Under the pieces are notes generated by a model. The model did not search any database. It was not told the origin of the DNA and saw nothing but the letters and a program-made list of their open reading frames with translations. 64,000 bases of DNA from Sphingomonas sanguinis. Its GTDB lineage: Bacteria; Pseudomonadota; Alphaproteobacteria; Sphingomonadales; Sphingomonadaceae. Where the stretch lies: NCBI RefSeq assembly GCF_019297835.1, contig NZ_CP079203.1, positions 1,895,001 through 1,959,000 of the forward strand. The letters are read 5' to 3'. Below are positions 1-6,824 of the stretch, one piece after another. Numbering within the stretch: the first letter of the stretch is position 1; every line of letters begins with the position of its first letter. A program made the translations under genes and the position numbers.

Positions 1-198
1 GTACGAAATGACTTCGCGGCTGTTGGTCAGACGGACCTTGGCCACCTTGCGAAGCGCCGAGTTCGGCTTCTTCGGGGTCGTCGTGTAGACACGGGTGCAA
101 ACGCCGCGCTTCTGCGGGTTCTGCTCCATTGCAGGGACCTTGGACTTGGCCTTCTGCAGTTCGCGGCCCTTGCGGACCAGCTGGTTGATCGTCGGCAT
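1..198 (-). CDS. rpsL: 30S ribosomal protein S12 (N-terminal part, cut by window edge)
   Basis: The first 66 codons of S12, a decoding-centre protein of the small ribosomal subunit. The protein begins [13 protein letters not shown] and contains the conserved [15 protein letters not shown] stretch. Lys43, the classic streptomycin-resistance position, is the wild-type lysine. The gene runs off the left edge; rpsG, fusA and tuf are expected beyond it but cannot be seen. A GAAGG ribosome binding site lies 5 nt before the ATG. Its leader holds a terminator-like hairpin (see 259-290). The neighbouring tRNA-Trp gene is divergent. Confidence 0.97.
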   Translation of the reverse strand, partial: MPTINQLVRKGRELQKAKSKVPAMEQNPQKRGVCTRVYTTTPKKPNSALRKVAKVRLTNSREVISY

Positions 199-258
199 TG
201 AAGCCTTCACCTTTCCATGAGGTTACTTTGCTGGAGCCATCACAGCACTTCGGAATAC

Positions 259-290
259 AAAAAGGGGCCTTCGCGGCTTTCGCCCGGCCC
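259..290 (-). promoter_or_regulatory. Terminator-like hairpin in the rpsL leader
   Basis: Read on the minus strand, GGGCC and GGCCC arms enclose an inner GGC-GAAA-GCC stem and are followed by CTTTTTG, the layout of an intrinsic terminator. It sits about 60 nt upstream of the rpsL start codon. No minus-strand gene is visible upstream that would need a terminator, so it may attenuate the rpsL operon. The structure is seen; the regulatory role is inferred. Confidence 0.4.
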
Positions 291-462
291 TCATTCGCAT
301 CCAGCAATGTTCAAGCTTGCCCGACGGATAAGTCCCGAATCTCGAGAAATCGCCTTCGTGCAGCGGCGGCCTATACGCGGGAGTCGGGTCAGGGTCAATG
401 TCGGCGGAGGAAGGCCGACAGACATCCAGCTACGCTATTCGCGAAAATTGTGAAACAGGCTA

Positions 463-491
463 TTGCCCCGACGGCTGAGCCGGGCTAATGG
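463..491 (+). promoter_or_regulatory. Candidate sigma-70-type promoter of tRNA-Trp
   Basis: TTGCCC (463-468) and TAATGG (486-491) are separated by exactly 17 nt. The -10 box ends 12 nt before the tRNA 5' end, a normal distance for a stable RNA promoter. Found by eye only. Confidence 0.4.
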
Positions 492-503
492 CGACCGCCT
501 CGC

Positions 504-579
504 AGGAGTGTAGCTCAGTTGGTAGAGCATCGGTCTCCAAAACCGAGGGCCCACGGTTCGAGTCCGTGCACTCCTGCCA
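504..579 (+). tRNA. trnW: tRNA-Trp (anticodon CCA)
   Basis: A 76-nt cloverleaf. The acceptor arms AGGAGTG and CACTCCT pair fully, followed by G and an encoded CCA end. The anticodon CCA is at 537-539 in a CTCCAAA loop. The T arm has the usual GGTTCGAGTCC pattern. In many bacteria tRNA-Trp precedes secE-nusG, but here a family A repeat and an unrelated minus-strand gene follow. Confidence 0.97.
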
Positions 580-640
580 CTTTTCAAGACATCGCCGGAT
601 ATGTGACACCGCGTTTGCGGTGAATGCACCTGCGCATTTA

Positions 641-768
641 TCCTCCCCGGTACGGGGGGGTGGCAGACCGAAGGTCTGACGGAGGGGGGCTTCGACAAGC
701 GACACCCCTCGCGGCACGCCCCTTCCACCATGCTTCGCACGGTCCCCCTCCCCGCGAGCGGGGAGGAA
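641..768. repeat. Family A bipartite intergenic repeat, copy 1
   Basis: The element is bounded by TCCTCCCC and GGGGAGGA, with small hairpins at both ends. Near the left end is GGCAGACCGAAGGTCTGACGG; near the right end is CCACCATGCTTCGCACGGT. It has the same organisation as 19640-19767 and is the reverse complement of the layout at 10481-10614 and 58242-58356. It lies directly after the stop of the minus-strand gene at 775-1083. Confidence 0.8.
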
Positions 769-774
769 TAGGGG

Positions 775-1083
775 TCAGTTCACCGGGCGCGGCCCCACGC
801 CCGGCGGAGTCGCAGGGTCCACTTCATCGATCTCGTCGCCCCGGTTGCCGCCACCGGCCCCTGCCCCGCTGCCATGCACCTCGCCCGTCTTCGGATCGAC
901 GGTGGCCCGCTTGCCATTGTCGTCCGGCAGCGACGTATCCGCGTTGCGGTCCCCCGGAGCGGGCGGGGTGGTCGTCACGCTGCCCGAGGGTTCGGCACGC
1001 CCCATCGCCTGCTCGTCGTCGCGGTGATAGGCTTGGCCGCTATGGCCGCGATCATGGTCGAAGGGCTTTTCCTGCTCGGACAT
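775..1083 (-). CDS. Small hydrophilic hypothetical protein, 102 aa
   Basis: I do not recognise a family. The protein starts MSEQEKPFDHDRGHSGQAYHRDD and is rich in Gly, Pro, Asp and Thr, with no membrane segment and little predicted structure. The start is set by a GGAG 7 nt upstream; a longer frame from 1143 is not supported. The SGQAYH stretch resembles SGAAYH in the small protein at 43047-43277, so the two may be distant paralogues. The gene ends 6 nt from a family A repeat. Probably a cytosolic, perhaps stress-linked, disordered protein; that role is speculation. Confidence 0.6.
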   Translation of the reverse strand: MSEQEKPFDHDRGHSGQAYHRDDEQAMGRAEPSGSVTTTPPAPGDRNADTSLPDDNGKRATVDPKTGEVHGSGAGAGGGNRGDEIDEVDPATPPGVGPRPVN

Positions 1084-1141
1084 GCATGGTCTCCTTTGGC
1101 CCCGTTCAACGGGGCTGGGGAGACGCCGTTCCCCAACATGC

Positions 1142-1178
1142 AAAAGGGGCGCCCACCGCCGAGGTGGACGCCCCTTTT
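1142..1178. terminator. Bidirectional intrinsic terminator after the TrcR gene
   Basis: Arms 1142-1157 and 1163-1178 form a stem starting AAAAGGGGCG and ending CGCCCCTTTT, with one internal mismatch and a 5-nt loop. The A and T tracts let it work on either strand. It lies between the stop of the DUF1013 gene and the start of the 775-1083 gene, so it most likely ends the former. Confidence 0.75.
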
Positions 1179-1198
1179 CGTCAGACCGTCGCCTGCGC

Positions 1199-1876
1199 TC
1201 AGCTGCGGAACAGCGAGTGCGGATCGATCACGTCGTCGTTATGGCCGACCGAGTCGACGTCGCGGCTCTGCTGCTCACGCTCGGCGCGCAGCGAGGCGAG
1301 CAGGGCTTCGCGGTCGCCTTCCAGGCGGGTGTCGGTCGGCTGCGCGTCGGTATTGCCGCCGGTCGCCTTGGCCGCCTTCGCCACCGCCGAGTCCAGCTCG
1401 CGCTGGGTGGTCAGGCCCAGCGTCACCGGGTCCTTCGGCGTGATGTTGGCGATGTTCCAGTGGCTGCGGTCGCGGATCGCGGCGATCGTCGTGCGCGTCG
1501 TGCCGATCAGGTTCGAGATCGCGCCGTCCGAGATTTCCGGGTGGTTGCGGATGATCCAGGCGATGCCGTCCGGCTTGTCCTGCCGCTTGCTGACCGGCGT
1601 GTAGCGCGGGCCCTTGGTGCGGCGGACCTGCTCGGGGCCCTTGATCATCTTCATCCGGTAATTGGGATCGGCCTGCGCCTTCTCGATCTCGACCTGCGCC
1701 AGTTCGTGCGCGCGCACGGGATCGCGGCCGGTCAGCTTGGTCGCCGCCGTGTCGTCGGCGATCGCCTGGACTTCGAGGATGTGGAGGCCGCAGAAATCCG
1801 CGATCTGCTCGAACGAGAGCGACGTGTTGTCGACCAGCCAGGAAGCGGTCGCATGGGGCATGAGCGGCTGGGCCAC
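1199..1876 (-). CDS. trcR: DUF1013 family cell-cycle transcriptional regulator, TrcR-like
   Basis: A 225-aa protein of an alphaproteobacteria-restricted family whose Caulobacter member TrcR is linked to RNA polymerase and cell-cycle transcription. The N-terminus reads AQPLMPHATASWLVDNTSLS, followed by two helix-turn-helix-like stretches (SFEQIADFCGLHILEVQAIAD near residue 20 and DGAISNLIGTTRTTIAAI near residue 115). I chose GTG at 1876 because a GGAG lies 8 nt upstream and the resulting N-terminus matches the family. A GTG at 1885 would leave no spacing. The polar C-terminal tail (from about residue 170) is probably flexible. The family is sure; the exact role here is inferred from the homologue. 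Confidence 0.88.
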   Translation of the reverse strand: MAQPLMPHATASWLVDNTSLSFEQIADFCGLHILEVQAIADDTAATKLTGRDPVRAHELAQVEIEKAQADPNYRMKMIKGPEQVRRTKGPRYTPVSKRQDKPDGIAWIIRNHPEISDGAISNLIGTTRTTIAAIRDRSHWNIANITPKDPVTLGLTTQRELDSAVAKAAKATGGNTDAQPTDTRLEGDREALLASLRAEREQQSRDVDSVGHNDDVIDPHSLFRS

Positions 1877-1894
1877 GGGGATCACTCCAGTCGG

Positions 1895-1927
1895 AAAATA
1901 AAAGGGCCGCCCCTCACCGGAGCGGCC
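1895..1927 (-). terminator. Intrinsic terminator of the 2034-2738 gene
   Basis: On the minus strand, GGCCGC (1927-1922) pairs with GCGGCC (1910-1905) and is followed by CTTTTATTTT. It separates the TPR-like gene from trcR, which probably has its own promoter overlapping this region. Confidence 0.65.
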
Positions 1928-2033
1928 GTAGCTGCGACAAATCTAATGAAAGCCGTCCCCGAGAGCAAGGTGCGCTGCCACAAACTGCCGGGAGGGGGCG
2001 CAATAGACGCTGGCCGCACGCGCGTCCAGCCGG

Positions 2034-2738
2034 TCAGTTGTCGTCGTCGAAGCGTCCGAAGGGCAGCGATTGCGAGGCCAGCGCCCGCGTCTTCTGCCCG
2101 TCCCCGGCGCGCAGCGAGCCCAAGACGGTGGCACAGGCACGTTGCAGGATGCGGTCGATCGGCGTCACCGCCTCGGCGCGCACTGCCGCCTCCGCCAGGG
2201 TCCGGCCGCGCGGATCGCGCGGGTCCAGCTCCAGCCGCAGCAGCGCCGAAAGCCCCGGAAACAGCGCCCGGTCGCCGCCCAGCGCGATAGCCCGGTCGAG
2301 CGAGGCGAAGCCCACGCCTTTCTGCGCGCCCAGCGCCGCGCGGCCGACGATCGCCCCCAGTTTCTTGACCGCGCCGATATGCCAGGCACCGAGTGCCAGT
2401 TGCGCCTCGGCATCGCGCGGATTCTGCGTCACCAGCGCCTCGAACTGGCGACGGGCAGTGATCGCGTCGCTGCGATTGCCGGTCAGCTTGGCGCGGTAGC
2501 CGAGCGCGGTGGCGCGCATCAGCAGGGACTCGTGATCGTCGGGCGTCCGCTTCAGGGCGTTGGCCGCCACCGTATAGGCACCCGAGACGCGGCGCAGCGC
2601 GCTCGCCTCGTCGGAATCGCCGAACGACGCCTGGGTCAGCAGCTCGCGGGCCGATTGCGCCTGGGCCGGAGCCGCCATCGCCAATCCGGCCGCCAGACCC
2701 ATGCAAACCAGCCCGATCCGGCCACCATGCTGCACCAT
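2034..2738 (-). CDS. Exported TPR-like protein of unknown function, 234 aa
   Basis: The N-terminus has a clear signal peptide (GLVCMGLAAGLAMAAPAQAQS, cleavage after AQA), so the protein should be periplasmic. The mature part is alpha-helical and alanine-rich. Segments such as AYTVAANALKRTPDDHESLLM and RRQFEALVTQNPRDAEAQLA look like degenerate tetratricopeptide repeats, typical of scaffolds. The start at 2738 has GGGGG 6 nt upstream, whereas an ATG 6 nt earlier lacks spacing. It is followed by its own terminator. I cannot name a partner. Confidence 0.72.
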   Translation of the reverse strand: MVQHGGRIGLVCMGLAAGLAMAAPAQAQSARELLTQASFGDSDEASALRRVSGAYTVAANALKRTPDDHESLLMRATALGYRAKLTGNRSDAITARRQFEALVTQNPRDAEAQLALGAWHIGAVKKLGAIVGRAALGAQKGVGFASLDRAIALGGDRALFPGLSALLRLELDPRDPRGRTLAEAAVRAEAVTPIDRILQRACATVLGSLRAGDGQKTRALASQSLPFGRFDDDN

Positions 2739-2832
2739 CGCCATCCCCCATGGACTCGGCACGGGGAGACGGCCGATCCGGTCGTTCGATCCGTTGCAAT
2801 CTTTTGCACCGGGATCAAGACCGGCATTTCGG

Positions 2833-3855
2833 TCAGTCGTCCGCCGCCTCGTTGATGGTCAGCACGATCTTGCCCAGATGGTCGCCCGCCTCCATCCGGC
2901 GATGCGCCTCGGCAGCTTCGGCCAGCGGGAAGCTGCGATCGATGACCGGGCGCAACCGCCCCTCCTCGACATGCGGCCAGACCAGCCGCGACAATTCGTC
3001 GGCGACCATCGCCTTGAAATCCCGGTCCCGTCCGCGCAGCGTCGAGCCGGTCAGGATCAGGCGGCGGCGCATGATCTCCCAGATCGGGATTTCCGCCTTG
3101 GCCCCGCGCTGCACCGCGATCGAGACGTGGCGGCCATCCTCGGCCAGGCATTTCAGGTTGCGCGGCACATAATCGCCGCCGACCATGTCGAGCACGATGT
3201 CGACGCCGCGCCCCTCGGTGAAGTCCTTCACCGCCTCGACGAAATCGACCGCCTGGTAGTTGATCGCCTTGGCCGCGCCCAGCTTTTCGGCCGCCGCGCA
3301 TTTCTCATCCGAGCCCGCCGTGACGATCACGGTCAGCCCGAAGAGGCGCCCCAGCAGGATCGCCATGGTGCCGATGCCGCTGGTCCCGCCATGCACCAGC
3401 AGCGTGTCGCCCTCATCGGCATAGGCGCGCTCGAAGACGTTGGTCCACACGGTGAACAGCGTCTCGGGGATGGCGGCGGCCTGAACCATCGACAGGCCAT
3501 GGGGGACGGTCAGGCAATGATCGGCGACCGCCACCGCATATTCGGCATAGCCGCCGCCGCCGATCAGTGCGCAGACCGGCTGGCCGAGCATCTCGGGCCC
3601 GACGCCCTCACCGACCGCGACGACCTGGCCCGCGATCTCCAGCCCCGGGATCGAGGGCGCGCCCGGCGGCGGCGGGTAGAGACCCTGGCGCTGCATGACG
3701 TCGGGCCGGTTCACCCCGGCGGCGGCGACACGGATCAGCACCTCGCCCTCGCCCGGATGGGGCGTCGGGCGCCGGACAGGCACCAGCACCTCGGGACCAC
3801 CCGCCTCCTCAGGGTCGATGGCGGTCATCGTCTTCGGGATATCGCCGATCCCCAT
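2833..3855 (-). CDS. NAD(P)H-quinone oxidoreductase, PIG3/Qor type (MDR superfamily)
   Basis: A 340-aa medium-chain dehydrogenase/reductase that lacks the zinc ligands of true alcohol dehydrogenases. The GroES-like domain covers about residues 20-140, with GVNRPDVMQRQGLYPPPPGAP, the PIG3 signature. The Rossmann fold contains VHGGTSGIGTMAI, the NADPH-binding glycine motif. The family reduces quinones or other alpha,beta-unsaturated carbonyls with NADPH. Start at 3855 gives the family-like N-terminus MGIGDIPKTMTAID; ATG 3828 is the alternative. It is transcribed away from the divergent DUF1192 gene 100 nt away. Confidence 0.88.
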   Translation of the reverse strand: MGIGDIPKTMTAIDPEEAGGPEVLVPVRRPTPHPGEGEVLIRVAAAGVNRPDVMQRQGLYPPPPGAPSIPGLEIAGQVVAVGEGVGPEMLGQPVCALIGGGGYAEYAVAVADHCLTVPHGLSMVQAAAIPETLFTVWTNVFERAYADEGDTLLVHGGTSGIGTMAILLGRLFGLTVIVTAGSDEKCAAAEKLGAAKAINYQAVDFVEAVKDFTEGRGVDIVLDMVGGDYVPRNLKCLAEDGRHVSIAVQRGAKAEIPIWEIMRRRLILTGSTLRGRDRDFKAMVADELSRLVWPHVEEGRLRPVIDRSFPLAEAAEAHRRMEAGDHLGKIVLTINEAADD

Positions 3856-3955
3856 TCCCTCGCCAAATGCGTGCACCGGCTGCCATCCCCCATCATCGGC
3901 TCTCGTCCCACCGTTATTGACATCGGCGGCGTTGGGGTCAACGCTGTATCCCATT

Positions 3956-4150
3956 ATGGAACAGGACGATTCTCCGATCCGCCTTCCCGACGCCCTGGCC
4001 GCGTTGGTCCAGACCGATCTCGATCCGCTGTCGCTTGCCGAACTGGAGACGCGGATCGCGGTGCTGGAGCAGGAGATCGCGCGAACCCGCCGCCACATGG
4101 AGCGCGCCACGCTCCACCGCGCCAGCGCCGACGCGCTCTTCAAGCGGTGA
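3956..4150 (+). CDS. DUF1192 family small protein, 64 aa
   Basis: The protein MEQDDSPIRLPDALAALVQ... carries the DUF1192 pattern: an acidic start, then LDPLSLAELETRIAVLEQEIAR, a short coiled-coil helix ending in a basic stretch. The family is common in alphaproteobacteria and has no assigned function. The start is the ATG matching the family N-terminus; a long upstream extension in the same frame is antisense to the oxidoreductase gene and not real. It lies about 190 nt before clpA. Confidence 0.82.
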   Translation: MEQDDSPIRLPDALAALVQTDLDPLSLAELETRIAVLEQEIARTRRHMERATLHRASADALFKR

Positions 4151-4338
4151 CGCGCATGGGCCTCACCCGGCGCACACGCACCGAGGCGGCCCCCTCTTCT
4201 TCGCACAATGTTTTTTGTTTCGCGCGATACGCTTTGTTCAGCTGCCGCGCGTTACACCCGCTTGATGCCGGGCCTCCCCGTCCCGACATTGGTCGAAACG
4301 AGGCGTCAGTCCATGACGCTTCGGAAGGAGTATCGTAG

Positions 4339-6657
4339 ATGCCATCTTTCGCCCCCGCGCTCGAGACCACGCTTCACAAGGCGCTGGAAGCCGCGACCGT
4401 GCGGCGCCACGAATATGCCACGCTGGAGCACCTCCTCCTCGCGCTGATCGACGACGACCATGCTTCCAAGGTGATGGAAGCCTGCCATGTCGACACGGGC
4501 GAACTGAAGGCGACGGTCGCCCAGTATCTCGACACCGAACTCGACGCGCTGAAGGTCGAGGCGGCGACCGACCCCTCCCCCACCAGCGGGTTCCAGCGTG
4601 TCGTCCAGCGCGCGATCCTGCACGTTCAGTCCTCGGGCCGCGACGAAGTAACCGGCGCGAACGTGCTGGTCGCGCTGTTCTCCGAACGCGAATCCTATGC
4701 CGTCTATTTTCTACAGCAGCAGGACATGAGCCGTCTGGATGCCGTCAGCTTCATCAGCCACGGCGTCGGCAAGGGTGGCGCGACGAGCGAATCCACACCG
4801 CCCAAGGGCGTCGAGGAGGAAAAGCCCGCCAAAGCGCCTGAGAAGGGCAAGGCGGAGAGCGCGCTCAAGCAGTTCACCGTCGACCTCAATGAAAAGGCCA
4901 AGATCGGCAAGGTCGATCCGCTGATCGGGCGCGGCCCCGAAGTGGACCGCACCGTTCAGATTTTGTGCCGCCGGTCGAAGAACAACCCGCTCTATGTCGG
5001 CGATCCCGGCGTCGGCAAGACCGCCATCGCCGAGGGCCTGGCGCGCAAGATCGTCGAGGGCGACGTGCCCGAAGTGCTGCTCAACGCGGTCATCTATTCG
5101 CTCGACATGGGCGCGCTGCTGGCGGGCACGCGGTATCGCGGCGATTTCGAGGAGCGGCTGAAGGCGGTCGTCAACGAATTGGAGAAGCTGCCCCACGCAG
5201 TGCTCTTCATCGACGAGATCCATACCGTCATCGGCGCGGGCGCGACCAGCGGCGGGGCGATGGACGCGTCGAACCTGCTCAAGCCCGCTTTGTCGGGCGG
5301 CACGATCCGCTGCATCGGCTCGACCACCTATAAGGAGTTCCGCAATCACTTCGAAAAGGACCGCGCCCTGCTGCGCCGGTTCCAGAAGATCGACGTGAAC
5401 GAGCCGACGATCGAGGATACGATCAAGATCCTGGCAGGGCTCCGCTCGGCGTTCGAGGATCACCATCAGGTCAAATATACCCCCGATGCGATCAAGTCGG
5501 CGGTCGAGCTGTCGGCGCGCTACATCAACGACCGCAAGCTGCCCGACAAGGCGATCGACGTGATCGACGAGGTCGGCGCGATGCAGATGCTGGTGCCGGT
5601 CAGCAAGCGCAAGAAGACGATCACGCCCAAGGAGATCGAGGCCGTGATCGCCACCATGGCGCGCATCCCGCCCAAGAGCGTGTCGACCGACGACCGCCAG
5701 CAGCTGGAGACGCTGGAGACCGACCTGAAGCGCGTGGTGTTCGGCCAGAATGCCGCGATCGAGAACCTGTCCTCGGCGATCAAGCTGAGCCGGGCGGGTC
5801 TTCGCGATCCGGACAAGCCGATCGGCAACTATCTGTTCACCGGCCCCACCGGCGTCGGCAAGACCGAGGTTGCGCGCCAGCTGGCGACGATCCTGGGCAT
5901 TCCGCTCCAGCGGTTCGACATGTCCGAATATATGGAGCGTCACTCGGTCAGCCGCCTGATCGGTGCTCCTCCGGGCTATGTCGGTTATGACCAGGGCGGT
6001 CTGCTGACCGATGCGGTCGACCAGAATCCGCATTCGGTGCTGCTGCTCGACGAGATCGAGAAGGCGCATCCCGATCTGTTCAACATCCTGTTGCAGGTGA
6101 TGGACAATGGGAAGCTGACCGATCACCACGGCAAGACGGTCGATTTCCGCAACACGATCCTGATCATGACGACCAATGCGGGCGCTGCCGACATGGCGCG
6201 CGAGACGGTCGGCTTCGGCACCCTCACCCGCGAGGGCGAGGATGAGCAGGCGGTGCAGAAGATGTTCACGCCGGAATTCCGCAACCGCCTGGATGCGATC
6301 GTGCCCTTCGGTTACCTGCCGCCCGAAGTCGTGGCACGGGTGGTGGACAAGTTCATCCTCCAGCTCGAACTCCAGCTGGCCGACCGTCACGTCCATATCA
6401 GCCTGGACGAGGCGGCGAAGAGCTGGCTCACCGAAAAGGGCTATGACCGCCTGTACGGCGCGCGTCCGATGGGCCGCCTGATCCAAGAGAAGATCAAGCA
6501 GCCGCTGGCCGAGGAACTGTTGTTCGGCAAGCTGGTCCATGGCGGCGAAGTGACGGTGAAGATGAAGGACGGCGCACTGTCCTTCGCGATCGAGCCGGCG
6601 GCGCCCAAGAAGCCGAAGAAGAAAGGCGGCAAGCCCGCCTCGGTAGACGCGGGCTAA
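4339..6657 (+). CDS. clpA: ATP-dependent Clp protease ATP-binding subunit ClpA
   Basis: A 772-aa double-AAA+ unfoldase that feeds substrates to ClpP in the cytosol. Order: Clp_N repeat domain (1-145), a charged linker rich in Lys, Glu and Pro (145-175), AAA1 with GDPGVGKTA and IDEIHTVIGAG, AAA2 with GPTGVGKTE and LLDEIEKAHPD, and the C-terminal D2-small domain. The tail is lysine-rich (KKPKKKGGK). An AAGGAG site 9 nt before the ATG supports the start. The middle coiled-coil of ClpB is absent, so it is ClpA and not ClpB. clpS, often found just upstream, is not here. A strong terminator follows. Confidence 0.97.
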   Translation: MPSFAPALETTLHKALEAATVRRHEYATLEHLLLALIDDDHASKVMEACHVDTGELKATVAQYLDTELDALKVEAATDPSPTSGFQRVVQRAILHVQSSGRDEVTGANVLVALFSERESYAVYFLQQQDMSRLDAVSFISHGVGKGGATSESTPPKGVEEEKPAKAPEKGKAESALKQFTVDLNEKAKIGKVDPLIGRGPEVDRTVQILCRRSKNNPLYVGDPGVGKTAIAEGLARKIVEGDVPEVLLNAVIYSLDMGALLAGTRYRGDFEERLKAVVNELEKLPHAVLFIDEIHTVIGAGATSGGAMDASNLLKPALSGGTIRCIGSTTYKEFRNHFEKDRALLRRFQKIDVNEPTIEDTIKILAGLRSAFEDHHQVKYTPDAIKSAVELSARYINDRKLPDKAIDVIDEVGAMQMLVPVSKRKKTITPKEIEAVIATMARIPPKSVSTDDRQQLETLETDLKRVVFGQNAAIENLSSAIKLSRAGLRDPDKPIGNYLFTGPTGVGKTEVARQLATILGIPLQRFDMSEYMERHSVSRLIGAPPGYVGYDQGGLLTDAVDQNPHSVLLLDEIEKAHPDLFNILLQVMDNGKLTDHHGKTVDFRNTILIMTTNAGAADMARETVGFGTLTREGEDEQAVQKMFTPEFRNRLDAIVPFGYLPPEVVARVVDKFILQLELQLADRHVHISLDEAAKSWLTEKGYDRLYGARPMGRLIQEKIKQPLAEELLFGKLVHGGEVTVKMKDGALSFAIEPAAPKKPKKKGGKPASVDAG

Positions 6658-6692
6658 TCGATCGCACCGAAATGGTGACAATTGCCGAAGGA

Positions 6693-6721
6693 GGCCGGGT
6701 GGCGACACCCGGCCTTTTTTA
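6693..6721 (+). terminator. Intrinsic terminator of clpA
   Basis: A perfect 9-bp stem GGCCGGGTG/CACCCGGCC (6693-6701, 6706-6714) with a GCGA tetraloop, followed directly by six or more T. Confidence 0.92.
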
Positions 6722-6824
6722 TGGGCGTTTCGGATTGTCTCACCGGTGAGGCTCGGCGATATAGGCAATCTGTGTTATGACGCCGTTAACCAGATTTTCG
6801 GCCTTTCGCAGACAGATGGAACGC

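Larger units (their letters stand above)
199..503. other. Divergent intergenic region rpsL / tRNA-Trp
   Basis: About 305 bases without a convincing gene. It must hold the promoter and leader of the rpsL operon on the minus strand and the tRNA-Trp promoter on the plus strand. The small open frames here have no recognisable sequence. The only structures I see are the hairpin at 259-290 and the promoter-like boxes at 463-491. Confidence 0.6.

Noticed and set aside
1..198. Possible streptomycin-resistance change in rpsL
   Set aside because: Codon 43 encodes the wild-type lysine; later positions such as 88 lie outside the window.
641..768. CRISPR-like or tRNA-like structure in repeat arrays
   Set aside because: The units are bipartite hairpins in single copies with no regular spacers, and no cas genes are present.
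4711..6768. Long open frame antisense to clpA
   Set aside because: It is a shadow frame of a GC-rich coding region; composition is Arg/Leu/His-rich, has no recognisable domain, and clpA on the other strand is certain.
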